From NCBI GenBank assembly GCA_020746995.1, contig JAGPXD010000002.1, forward strand, positions 62,001 through 126,000: a stretch of DNA of 64,000 nt, written 5' to 3'. The first letter of the stretch is position 1. Each line of letters starts with the position of its first letter. A program made the position numbers and the translations under genes. The notes under the pieces were generated by a model, which saw only the letters and a program-made list of their open reading frames with translations, ran no database searches and was not told where the DNA came from. The DNA is from Plectosphaerella cucumerina. Lineage: Eukaryota; Ascomycota; Sordariomycetes; Glomerellales; Plectosphaerellaceae. Positions 1 to 11,513 of the stretch are shown here, one piece after another.

Positions 1-2088
1 GGCTGATGCTTCGAAAAATACAGGTGCCGCCGTCGCGTGTTGACGTGTACATTGTGTGTTCGATGGTCCATGCCTTGCGGTTCTTGAGGCAACCGAGATC
101 GCTGACCGTGCTTCGGTTTACTCCGGCATCAGAGAGGCGAATGGGGTACCTGGACGGATGATTCCACCGCCAGCTACAGAGTCTGGAGCTCGGCTTGATT
201 GCGGATGTGATGGTTGTCAGGTGAGGGATGTGCGGGAGGTCAAAATCGGCCTGTGCCAGAGCGGTCAAAATTGTGGACAGTGGTCGGAGTTTGGTGAACG
301 TACATGTCTGTTCATGTGGTCACATCGCCAACGCTGGAAACCAGCGCCAGGGTCATCTGAGTGAGCACAGTCGACCTCGATGAGCTCGTACAAAACACCG
401 CCTGCAATGCCCAAGTCGCGATCTCCAAGGTGGTCTCGAAGGATGAGGAACACCTGTAGCTAAGGGTGGTTAGCAAAGCTGTTCTTGATGTAGGCGAGTG
501 TGGGAACGAGGGCGGCGGAAAATTCCTCACAACTTGGACACCGTCTCGGTACTGGAAGTTTCGTGGCACGTGGGCGCAATATCGCACCAGAATATTGCGA
601 CACTCTGGCATAACTGTCAGTTCATTCAACGACCATGCGATGCCTGCAGGCCCAAGGATTGAACATACTGTCTTCTGTAGCAATGTCAAACGTCCCGTCG
701 TCCTCGGATCGAGTGCCCCCAACAGTAGACGTCGTGCACGAGAGGAGCTCTGTGCTGCCGTGCCGGACATGCGAGTGATGAAACCCGTCATCAAAGTGGC
801 AGAAGTTGCTTCCACCATGCGGCAGTTCTGCGGTCATGATCATCGACCACCCCGGTGAGTACCAAGCGAGCAAACATGGGGCGCAGAAGTAGAAACGGGA
901 CGGCGAGTGATCAGCAGAAAAGGCCCGAAAAAGTGCGCGCCCGTCGAAGGCACTCAAGGTATTGAAGTATGTGGGTAGGTAGGTCTAGTTTTGCCTTGCA
1001 GCTCGGAGTTCCAAGCCTGTCACGGCCCTGCGCTTGGTCTCGCCTTCCGGTCCATTCAAAAGATGCAGTGCAGTGAGTGGCGGGTTGGCTCTTCGACCTC
1101 GGACAGTCGTGGTATGACCGCCGCGCAGGGTATGGTACCTACCTTGTAGGTATGTGATCTCTGTCAGGCAGGCATGGCCGGTTGCACCTGCCTCGCCGTC
1201 TCGCAGGTCATCAGGCACCTTGCCAGAGGATGGCGTGGTAATCTGTCCGAGGCTGGGCTGCTCCTGCCCTTGATTGCATTCGAGTCCTGAGCATTTTCGT
1301 GCCCGCCAAGCCTGGATGAGCGACGGGACGCGGCAGGATCGAAGACCAGCTCGCACGGGGCTGTTTGCGTGCGTATGAGTCTATGAGATAGTATGGCAGC
1401 TCCAGAATTGCGACAGCGGGGAAATCACAGCTGCTGACCGGTCAAGCCACTCACTCTGTGTTCCCCGGATTTCATAATGTGGCGGCGGCCGTGTCGAACG
1501 AGGCTGGTGCACTCTGGCTCTAGTCCCTGCCGACGCGTGTCCCGACTCGATCTCCCGGTGTGGGGGCCCCATTTCCGCACGAACCACAACTCCTCACGCG
1601 CTATTGCCGTCCCCAAATGCCATGAGACCTGTCCCCCTCACTTCCGGATGGGTTGACCTCACACTGCTGCGGGCCAATCCGACCTGCTTCGCCGAAATGG
1701 CGGACGGGCAAGTACCGACCCAGCTACCCGATCTCATGTTTCGCGGCTCCTCCACCGAGCCTCTGGTCCCATGGCCTGCCCAGCCGCTCCACTGGAGCCA
1801 TCATATATGAAGGCCGTCGCACGGCTGTGCCTCTGAACCGAATGCTACCGTCCGTCTTGCCATTCTCCAACCGCTTCGGAGTACACATACCAATACCACA
1901 CTGCTTCCTCAATTACCCCAGATTGCCCGACCGCAGATCAGAGCAGCGCTGCCTCGTCATCGACCCATCCCCTGAACTCCGTCGGCGCCTATCGCATCCC
2001 CGTGTACTAGTCAGTACCTGGCGGCTGACAGACTCCCGGTCTGCGGAGAAGTACCTCCACCCTTCGTCTGTACCATTTCTCACACATC
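1..2088. other. Left flank without a supported gene
   Basis: Short open frames occur on both strands, the longest being 312-818 on the minus strand and 466-858 on the plus strand. They overlap one another, have no motif I recognise and lack a convincing splice structure. The last few hundred bases presumably carry the promoter of the monooxygenase that starts at 2,089; a TATATGA-like stretch lies near 1,803. A diverged or lineage-specific gene here cannot be excluded. Confidence 0.5.
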
Positions 2089-4163
2089 ATGACTACTTCC
2101 GAGACTTATGATATTGGTAAGGCCCCATGATTCGGTTGACATGCTCTGATCCGGCAGATATTGATCCGTTGTCCTAGTCATTGTCGGCGCTGGGCCGGTG
2201 GGGTTGATGCTGTCGACATGCCTTGCAAGATGGGGCTACAAGATCAAGCACATCGACAACAGGCCTGAGCCCACGCAGACGGGGCGGGCCGATGGCATTC
2301 AGCCGAGGTCACTCGACCTTCTTCGGAACATGGGTCTCAAGGCGCCCATCATGGCGCACAAGCCTGCCCGTGTGTACGAGGTCGCGTTCTGGGATCCAGT
2401 GGGCGACGGCGACAACATTGGCCGAACCGGGACCTGGGCCAGCTGCCCCAGTTTCATCGACGCCAGGTACCCCTTCACCACCCTCCTGCACCAAGGTCAC
2501 ATCGAGAGAGTCTTTCTTGAGGATCTCAAGAAGAACGGAGTGGAGGTTGAGCGTCCCTGGACCATCACAGGCTTCAAGACGGACACGCAACCAGGCAACG
2601 ACCATCCCGTCGAAGTGCAGCTTGAAAGCGTTGACGGGACAGCGAAACAGACCCTGCGGGCAAAATACTTGTTCGGTGGGGAGGGGGCTCGGTCATTCAT
2701 CAGGAACCAGCTCCAGATTGCCGTCAAGCACAAAGATCCGATTGAGCACGTCTGGGGCGTCATGGATGGTGTGGTGAACACGGACTTCCCAGATATCAAG
2801 GTTCGTCCCCCCTCACATACAGACAGCGAAAGACACTGCTGACCCGTGTACCAGATGAAATGCACAATTCACAGCAAACATGGCTCGATCATGGTCATCC
2901 CCCGGGAGGACAACATGGTCCGCCTGTATATCCAGATCTCCTCTTCCACCGATCCTGACTGGAACCCCCGAAAGACCGCGACCGAGCAAGAGGTGCAAGA
3001 ATCCGCCAAGCGAATCCTGCATCCTTACTCCATCGAATGGGAACGGGTAGAATGGTACTCGGCTTATCCCATCGGCCAGGGCATCGCCGAGAAGTACACC
3101 TTGGATCACCGTGTGTTCCTCGGTGGCGATGCCTGTCACACTCACAGCGTTAGTACACAGCCCCCGTTTGATCTCGAGGACGACGCTGACTCTTCTTCTG
3201 TTACAGCCCAAAGCTGGCCAGGGCATGAACACCGCCTTCCTCGACGCGCAGAACCTTGCATGGAAGATCCATGCCGTGGAGTCCGGCTTCGCACGCCGGG
3301 ACATTCTGCAGACGTACGAGGAAGAGAGGAGGGAGGTGGCCGAGACACTGCTCGACTTTGACAACAAGTACGCCAAACTCTTTTCCCAGCGACCTGCCGC
3401 TGTCTCTGAGGCAGAGGCGGCCTCGAAGAACGGGCGCCAGGGAGACGGCGACAACGACTTCATCCAGGCGTTCAAGTCGGCTTGCGAATTCACCAGCGGC
3501 TACGGCGTAGCTTACGGGGCCAACCTGCTGAACTGGTCGCCCAGTCATCCCGCCCAATCATCCCTCGCCAACCCTTCCGGCTCGAAACTCCGCCCTGGGC
3601 GCCTCATGATCAACGCCGATGTTACCAGAGTCACCGACGCCAACGTGGTGCATCTCGAGCAGGAGATTCCGTCAAATGGCTCCTTCAGGCTTTTCCTCTT
3701 CGCCGGTGACCCATCCATCACGCGACATGCGCTCAAGCACTTTGCAAGCCAGCTCCAGAGTGAGCAGTCGTTCTACACTGCCCACCAGAGGTCAGATGTG
3801 GCAACCGTTTCACATCACGAGAAGCACAACCCGCACAGCAAGTTCTTCACCATCTGCACAATCTTTGCCGCCCAGAGGAGCAAGGTTGAGATCAGCAGAG
3901 ACGTTCCCAGCGTCCTGGCGCGGTACAGGGAGCACGTGTACGCCGATGACCGCTGGGACAGACGAGTGCCTGATGCCAAAGCATCGGCTCACGCTAAGAT
4001 GGGGTTGGACGAGGAGCGGGGTGGAGTGGTGGTGGTGCGACCGGATGGGTACGTCGGTATCGTTCTCGCTTTGGAGGAGGGTAATGGTACAGTGGATGCG
4101 CTCAACGAGTACTTCGGTGCCTTTACTACGAAAAAGTTGGGTCGGAGGGCCTCGCAGCTCTAA
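2089..4163 (+). CDS. FAD-dependent monooxygenase, phenol 2-monooxygenase-like
   Basis: Predicted to hydroxylate an aromatic substrate with NAD(P)H and O2 (PHBH/phenol hydroxylase class). Four exons: 2,089-2,116, 2,178-2,800, 2,855-3,148 and 3,207-4,163, giving 633 residues, the usual length for phenol 2-monooxygenases. All three introns are GT-AG and the phases agree. Exons 1 and 2 join to create the FAD dinucleotide-binding motif [12 protein letters not shown] (about residues 9-20). The second FAD motif [20 protein letters not shown], with the GD aspartate near residue 309, is rebuilt exactly across intron 3. The C-terminal 200 residues match the thioredoxin-like dimerisation domain of this family. 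No signal peptide or membrane segment is seen, so it is probably cytosolic. The substrate cannot be read from sequence. No other catabolic gene lies beside it; the next gene, a SUMO protease, is unrelated. Confidence 0.92.
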
Positions 4164-5381
4164 TGTTGATGGGAGACATACTCTTGACCTACACAAATTA
4201 GACTGGGCAATATGAATAACCTTGTTTGATATCTCTGTAGCCATGGCGAAGCCTGGGACCGGTGAGTCCTCGCAGGCGGTTATCGGCGAAGAAGAAGTAG
4301 AATTCGGCAGGTGCGAATACATATGCCCGCCCCAAGGTTGAGGTGGCGGGTGTGGTGTCTTCAACTTTGGGAGAATGCCAATGCAGGAAGAAGCTGAGCT
4401 TGGCGCCGCTCCTTCATTATTGCGAACGATGTATACTTAGAACTAAAGCATCCAACATGCAAGATTCCGATTTACCAGTACCCCATTTGCCAGTACGTCA
4501 AGAGGCAGCGTCGTCGGTAGCGGTGCAGTTGCCCGGAGTGGGGTCAACGCGGTACCTTCGTCGCGCTACCGCCGAAGCCCGGCTCGGACACTGAACACCT
4601 AAAATTACAGGTTCAACCTCGACTGTCCCACGTCTTCCACCTGACAGCTACCTAGCTGCACCGCCTCTTGCTACTTGCCTACCCACCTCACCCAACATAC
4701 ACCCATCTCTGCCGAGGGGTTTTCCACCCAGAGCACCAAGATATTCAGTCACCTTGCAACTTCACCGCGCAGTTTCGATCAATCTGAGCAACCATCTGGG
4801 AAGGATAGGGTCGGCCACAATTCTACCACGCGACCGGCACGGGTATGAACCCATCTCTCCCCTTCCCCTCCACATCGCTTCTCGTGGCGCAAGCATCTAC
4901 ACTTCTCCCTGCCTCATCATTCTATTTTCCTTCCTTTATGCGATCTTACTTGTCTGCTACGGGCTTTCCTCATCACTGCCTCTTTGAGCGTGGACTCATC
5001 GGTTGCCCCTCCTCTTTGTTTGACGCTTCGCAGCGCAGCGCATACCACTTTGTTCCTTTGTCGACTGCGCACAGCGCAAAGCACAAGGAGCGCATCCACT
5101 GACGGAATCCTAATAACAGATATACCCCGATGGAATCCTCCTGACCTCCCATCGACTCGCAACCCGATCTCCCGACCAAAGAACGCTCGCAGAACGACGT
5201 CGCAAATAAGCACAGTGCCTTCCAACGTCCACCGGCGCAAGCTGATATTCGCAATGTCAACGGGCTATTCGAGACTGCCCTGAACTCGAGACTTTCCTCA
5301 GCGCTACCTTGGCCGTCGCCGACACGTACGCAGCCCGTTCGGTCCACGCTTTTTCCCGATCACCTCTTTCTGCTGTTTGGT
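4164..5381. other. Intergenic region and leader of the SUMO protease gene
   Basis: No supported protein gene. The distal part holds the terminator of the monooxygenase. From about 4,600 the plus strand becomes pyrimidine-rich with few ATGs, as in fungal promoters and leaders. Three ATGs before the protease start open short upstream frames: 4,845-5,102 (85 codons), 5,130-5,144 (MESS) and 5,254-5,283 (MSTGYSRLP). Whether they are transcribed depends on where the mRNA starts. Confidence 0.5.
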
Positions 5382-7144
5382 ATGAACAAGACGATGGGCA
5401 TTTTCAGTGGAATACGGTCTTTGTTTGGCGCAAATGCCACCTCCAAACGTACGTCCCACGCTCTTCTGGCAAGCTCCTCGCATCCACTTCGCAACGAAAA
5501 CTAATAGCGCCCATCTTAGTCCCTGGGACCGACTCACATCTAGGCAGCACGCCCAGCACAGATGGACGACACATTCAGGCCCTTGCGCCATATTCTTCGA
5601 GGGATGCAGGATCGCCTGCACCAAATTTTTTCCACGAAGCTGCAGCAAACGATCACCTCGAACCGATAGGCAATGGAACCACCTTGCCAGACTTTCGTGC
5701 CGAACCCATTCCTGGGTCCTTCCCCCCCGACGAGTTGGGCTCTGTGCTGCACCTGCCGACTGATAGCGATGACACGGGCGCTCGCTCGGACTATGCTCCC
5801 TCTTTGTCAACCAGGACATGGCCGCAAAATGAGAAAGCTATCGATGGCGTTCATCACCATCTTCTCAACCCGAGCCCGGCGAAGACTGCGCGCCAACTGG
5901 CCGAGCACGAGGCTATGAGGCACCACATGTACCCAAAAGGCACAATGCCACATCCTCGGTCAAAGTCAAAGAGTCCCAGACGACAGCGCAAAGACTTGTA
6001 CCGATCGAAACGGAGTCCAAAGGACCCCGGTATTGAGTCGGACGACTCTAGCTCTTGGGGGACAGCTTCTAGTCTTGGTACCCCGAGCATCACACCTTAT
6101 GCGCAATCCGCATTGGAGAACGCAAAGGGGAACATACTCAGCAAGCTGCCGCCGCTTGTCTCCCCGCTCACGGACGATGGCGGGGAACAGGAGATGGCCA
6201 TCGGCACGCACGTGCCCCCCACCGAGGAGGACGAACCAATGCTGGCGATGGGTCAACTTGCCATCAGCGATGAAAAGGAGGGCGATCTAGGCGATCACGG
6301 CGCCGACAAGCAACTACATGCAGATCAACAGCATGAGGACCGTCGCCGAGAACGCGAAAGGATCGAAGAGCAGAAGCGCATTGCCGCTGAGCAAAAACGC
6401 CTGCGTGAGACAGGGGGCCTCCGAGCTCCGAGGCACCGACTGGTGACCGAGCTTAGCGGGGATTGGAAACGGCAAATCAAGTCGACGCTGTCACGGGGCA
6501 ACGATATCATTATCCAGACAAAGTCTGGCAATGGTCTTAAAGCCCACGACTTTGAAAAGGTCATTCTCCCACAAGCTTGGCTCAACGATGAGATTATCAA
6601 TGGCTCCCTGGAGTGGCTTGATGACCATGTCAACACGACGGCCCACCGCAAATGCCTGTCGTTCAGCTCGTTTTTGTGGCCCAGGATCAAGAGTGGACAA
6701 AGCACCGACCGACTTCTCCGCCGTCTTGGCATCTCGAACGCAGAAATCTTTCTGGCCCTTGAGACGGTTCTCATCCCCATATGTGCTGGTAACCACTGGA
6801 CGCTGGTGGTTGTCCGGCCCAAGGGGCACACTGTGGCTCATATGGATTCGATGAACCCCGGGGGAAGTCCATCCGTGTTGAAAACCGCCCGGGAGTGGGT
6901 GAAGCGTGTCTGCGGAGACAAGTTTGTCGAAACGCAGTGGAGTATTGCAAAGTACCAGGCGCCTTTGCAAATCAACGGCAACGACTGCGGCGCACATGTC
7001 ATCACAAATGGGGTCTGCATAGCGAAGGGCGTCAACCCGGCGGAAGCCTACAAGGCAACAGATATGCCCTTGCAGCGCCTACGGATCGCGGGAATGCTTC
7101 TCAACAGGGGTTTCAGCGGCGATTTCGGGCTCGGCAACTTCTGA
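5382..7144 (+). CDS. Ulp1-type SUMO-specific cysteine protease
   Basis: Matures SUMO and removes it from conjugates; C48 peptidase family. Two exons, 5,382-5,448 and 5,520-7,144, encode 563 residues. The open frame of exon 2 runs back to a TTG at 5,309 without any ATG, so the start must lie in another exon. An ATG at 5,382 gives MNKTMGIFSGIRSLFGANAT and splices in phase through a 71-nt intron with GTACGT donor and a CTAAT branch site. The N-terminal 340 residues are charged and disordered, with a coiled-coil-like EERRRERERIEEQKR stretch. The catalytic domain is C-terminal: His448 (in GNHW), Asp465 (HMDSMN), Gln506 and Cys512 (INGNDCGAH). The spacings fit yeast Ulp1, and the C-terminal location favours Ulp1 over Ulp2. 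Ulp1 homologues usually act at the nuclear rim; no targeting signal was identified here. Confidence 0.9.
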
Positions 7145-10075
7145 GTCGTTCATCTTCCGGGCTTCCCACTCGGAGAGCGGCAACACGCGGATATTTGTGC
7201 AAAGAGAGGGGGGCAGTATGAGAGGATAAAGGGTGAACGGAGTACGATTTGTATATATCCCAGGCTTGATGAGGCTGATTTGGCCAGGCCGTCGGCGAGC
7301 GGGCCAGCCGCCGCGGCCCATGACTTTTAGGCGTTCGGAATAGATACCCGGCCAAGGATGGCTCTTCTTTCCCTGCAAGTGGCATCTTGACATGACTTTG
7401 TGGAAATCAACAAGTTTGCACCTTTCATGACTCTTACTCGGTCAGCCCGACTTGCCAGAAAAGTTGGCGTGCCTGTCCAAGCGGGTCAAGTGGCACCCCA
7501 AGTTTTCTACCCAGTGTCACATGGGGAGAAGAAATTGCGGCAACCTTTGAAGGATTCTGCCAGGGGTGCCGAGACGCCCTGAGGTCAAGGGGCTGATCAC
7601 TTGACCACCTGGCGACTCGAAAAGTTGGCTATGGAGTGGTGATGTCTGACAGAGTCGTGATCGAGATTCATGGCAGTGTGTAGTCATCGCTTACTTAGCG
7701 GCCGGGGCAGAGGCTGATCCGGCAGGGAGGTTCCGGGTCGTAATGGTCGTCTCTTAGGTATGTTCGTCCAGTCACGGCTTTTTGGTGGAGGTGCGACGAT
7801 CAGCCGTGTGGTGGTTTTGTCGCCCTGATGATTTTCAGTTTGGAACGGTCTAGCCGTCCAGGCCATTTCAGGCCCGAGCCACTAGTCCTGGCAAGGAAAG
7901 CTTCTAGAAAAAGTCGCCACAGCCGCTCGGGATGGAACCTCATCGATCCAGGCCCGTTCTTGGCCGCCGCCTGGTGGTGGCGATAAGCAGGTAATAAGAC
8001 GGTGTTCCCGTTGCCTTTTGTCCGTGGCAGTCCGGAGCACACACGACGTTGGGCAACAGAGCACGGGAAAGTCGACGTGGCAATGGGTCAGCTCCCGCCC
8101 TGACTGTAGGAGGTATTCGCATTTTTGTCAAGGTCGGATTTCCCAAGTGGGCACGGCGCGAATGGCAAGTGGTGCGTCCAGGGACGTGGGTGCCCCTGTG
8201 GACGGATTGTTGATGGGAATGAGAAGGTTCATCGAACACGACCCTGCACGCCAACAAGGTTATGGCGGTTGCTCCCGAAACTCAACCATTTCCTTGGCTG
8301 GAATGCGGCGCTTGGGTCTATCGCAACCAAGCGAAGCACCGTCATTCCACGCAGACGCGGGCCGGCTTGGCCTAGAGCCCATCACAAGCGGCGAGTCTCG
8401 TCCGACCTCACGAGGCACTCATCATAAAGGCCCAGTTCTGGGCCCGACCAGCGTTCGATTTGGCAGGGAGCAGCACCACTGGAATCACCACGTACGCCTC
8501 CACTGCAAGCTGTGCGACGCGACCCAACCTCCCAGCCTGGCGTCGTCTGTTTATCACTGCCCGATCTTGCCGATCCCGTTGAATGTGACGGGGGGCTCGT
8601 TGCACGGAACCGACATAATGTCTCACCCTCGCCATCTCCAGCTCCCCTTTGCGGTCGCTAGCCAAAAAGTCCAAGTGATACAATCGTGGTCATACTCGTC
8701 GCAGATCCGCTGGACCTGGGTGTCATTGCAGATGCAACAGCCTCTGATAGGAAGTGTGCCTCCCAATGAGAGCATTGAATTAAGCCTTGATCATCAGCGA
8801 GGACCTCGTACTGGTGTTTAGAGTGGTTGTCAGCTCTCCGTCCCAGCCAGGGCGATTTACTGGGCGATGGATGAGCTGCACATTGAAAGGCGCCGCTCTT
8901 GCCGAGCTGGCTAAGGACCAGATCTCAGCTATTCCTGAACAGGTATAACCCGTTTCGCCTTCGTCGTCAGCGGGATCCCTGAGTGGTCAGCTAGGCAGGT
9001 GGGCTGTTCGCATTCGAAGGCGCCGAAGGCTTCTCTCGGCCTTCCACGGCTTCTAGCGTGGCGCCACTCCTGCGGCCATCCCTGCGACATGCAAAGAGCC
9101 CAGCCGGCGGCCCACAATCGCTTTGGCTCCCGGCCACTCGCAGAGGACAAGACCGTCTCATGGTTATGCCCAAAGCGCTAGACGGGAGGAGGTCTCGGGA
9201 ACTTCTCGTGTACCACTCGTCGGCCCCCCAAAGGCCCCCCCTCTGAGAGATGGCGGGCGGAGCACTGCGAAAGGCTGATGGGGGAAGAGTTCCAGTGTCG
9301 CCACCGCGTTCAAGCATGCTGCATGGGTCACCCAAGACACCCGGTTTTCATCGGTTATGACGTGGTAGCGAGAGACGAATGTCGCGTCCGTCTCGGCCAC
9401 CGACGGAACAGCAAATAGCACCCGCCCATACCACGACCGGGGGTAGGAGCACAACAGAAGTAGTTCCTCAACCCCGACGCCTTTCCATCTGTGGCCATCA
9501 AGAAACAGACGTCGCCCGTCCTGGGAAGAAGCCGAAGGCCGAACGCTGAGCGAGCCACGCAGTATTACTCGCTGCTCGATGTCAGACGGACGGAGAGGAA
9601 TCAAGGGAGGGCCTGGACGGGAGGCATGATGGGCCATTGATGGGGGGCTCGCGTCCACCGTCCAACGTCGTGGATACGGTGCCCGACCACTCTCCTTCTC
9701 CACCTGCCAGCAGGGCGAGGTTCCGAGCTAAGGCACAAGCGCGCCCGTGATGCGCTGGGCGAAGATCGGCGCCCGGCCACCTTCCCAAGTCGCCCGGCTT
9801 GTCCGGCGCCATGCACCGTTTGGTCCATCACGAGTACCCGGTACTTGCAGCGGACCTGAAGCTGGGACATGATTGGTGAACGGCCCTAGGCAGGGTGTCA
9901 CTACCTCCACCCAGTCCGTCTCCGCGGCCCTTCCATTCGAGTGTTCCATTTGGGACGGTCTCGGGACAAAGTCTCTGCTCGCCGTCTTGGAGCGGGCGGG
10001 GTACCTCGAGGCCCCCCCCCCCCCGGGCAAATGAGCAAGAATCATGCCAGCAAACGCCTTCTGGAAGCATTATGG
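7145..10075. other. Gene-poor region between the SUMO protease and RGS genes
   Basis: Open frames here (for example 8,018-8,821) overlap others on both strands and show no recognisable domain. I saw no tRNA, 5S rRNA or transposon ends. A run of 13 C lies at 10,012-10,024. The right part probably belongs to the regulatory region of the RGS gene. Confidence 0.5.
10012..10024. repeat. Poly-C run (13 C)
   Basis: A homopolymer of 13 cytosines ending in CCCCGGG, immediately before the last cluster of ATG triplets upstream of the ATG-free RGS leader. Confidence 0.9.
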
Positions 10076-11513
10076 ACCGTCCAGGTGGCTTCCCCCCCGC
10101 CCCCTGCCCACCCAGGGTCCGCTCTTGGCCAGGTGCCTACCTATCCAGGTACTTGCCTGCCGTCGCCAGTACTACCTACTCGTACGGGTAGGTGGTGGTG
10201 GTGCCTCTGCCTAGGCCGTACCTCTCACACCCACCCGGGCCGATCAAACTCGCCCTGGGGCTGCCTTTTCGTTCCCACCATCTTCTCAATCCCTCCTCCT
10301 TTCCCTCTCACCAGACGCTGTTCAGTTGACGACCCGTCATTCTGCAACAAAACTATTCAGACTTTACGGATTCTCTCCGCCTCGAACACTCCAGCGACCC
10401 ACGAAGCAGACATCAACTTTTCTGTTCCCTCTCTCCCGTGTACAGTACATTCCACGAGCCGTGACGCCCGGCTTGCCTCATCTTGGAACCAACTCACCTG
10501 CCAATCGCAGTGAGATCTGGAAGTTCCTGTCCGTTTCTGCGCTCTTGGCGTCTTGCCTGGGAACACAGCAACGAAGAGCACCACCCTCTTCCCCGTCATT
10601 GCGGCTTTGGGAGGTATAATCTCGAGGACAAGAACCCCCTCGGCGGTCGCTCTCACGCAGCACCACTTCCCGTCGTTTGCTCGCAGGGACCCTCTGCCCC
10701 GAAACTCCCGCAAACGGCGACCAAACTCCAGACAGCACAAAATCAGACTGTCACACAGGGCACCGCCAGGTTTCGGCTAGTCTTTCTAGAACGCTGCGCT
10801 GCGCTGCAAGCCTCCGCCCCCTCCCTCCGATTCCACGTCTCTCTTCGTCGGTTTCCGGGTGACAGAGGCATCGTTCATTCCGCAACAACACGAACGGCGG
10901 ACACTCCCCTTTCGAACTCGACTCGATCCGAGGAACCGCTTCGCCCCCCCGGTACTCGTCGCCTTTTCGACATTACGAACAAGGACCTCGTGCACTCCCG
11001 TGGCGGCTCCTACATCTTTTTCCCGAACACGCTTCGTTGCCTCCTGCAACCGGCCGCATTTACTGCCACACACACCCATCTACTGCTCCTACGCATTGTG
11101 CCGACTCACCTCCCATCCATTCTTTGTCGCATTTGAGGACAAGTGTACCCGCTTTGTCTCAATCCCGGTCATCCTCGAAAACACGCCTACCTCGCCCCCC
11201 GCAAGACCAGCCTATTCTCTGGATTCCAAGGGCGGCCTCCAGTGGCCCATCATCGTTCGCCCCCCATTCCCCGTTCTCGTGCCACAGCGAGTCCGCGACG
11301 GCAACACGCACCACATGAGAAGCACACAGAGACAACCCATCATTGCCATCAGGTTGCAATAACACGAAGCGACTCCATCACCGCCAACAGCCACCCCAAG
11401 TCGGCCTGGCCTTCCGCGACAACACTTCGAAAGCACACCCGCGGCCATTCTCCTCGAAGCCGCAGTTGCTTCTCAATCATCCCGCCTCTTCCACAACCTA
11501 ATCTCTCGTGGCC
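10076..11513 (+). promoter_or_regulatory. Long C-rich, ATG-depleted leader of the RGS gene
   Basis: After the ATG in TTATGG at 10,072, no ATG triplet occurs on the plus strand until 11,315, about 1.24 kb. Around 15 or more would be expected by chance at this base composition. The strand is markedly rich in C and poor in G (many CCTCC, CTCTC and CAACA stretches). The only ATG in the last 1.4 kb before the RGS start opens a 15-residue frame (11,315-11,362). This fits a long transcribed 5' UTR kept free of upstream starts, possibly with an internal intron. The transcription start itself cannot be read from the sequence. Confidence 0.6.
11315..11362 (+). other. Single short upstream ORF in the RGS leader (15 aa)
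   Basis: ATG at 11,315 encodes MRSTQRQPIIAIRLQ and ends with TAA 151 nt before the RGS start codon. It is the only ATG between 10,076 and 11,513, so if the leader is transcribed this uORF would be met by every scanning ribosome and could regulate translation. Confidence 0.45.

Noticed and set aside
5309..5519. N-terminal extension of Ulp1 from a TTG at 5,309
   Set aside because: Nuclear genes start at ATG. An exon beginning at 5,382 with a good 71-nt intron explains the N-terminus better.
8018..8821. 267-codon plus-strand open frame
   Set aside because: It overlaps other frames on both strands, shows no domain and has an amino-acid make-up typical of random G+C-rich DNA.
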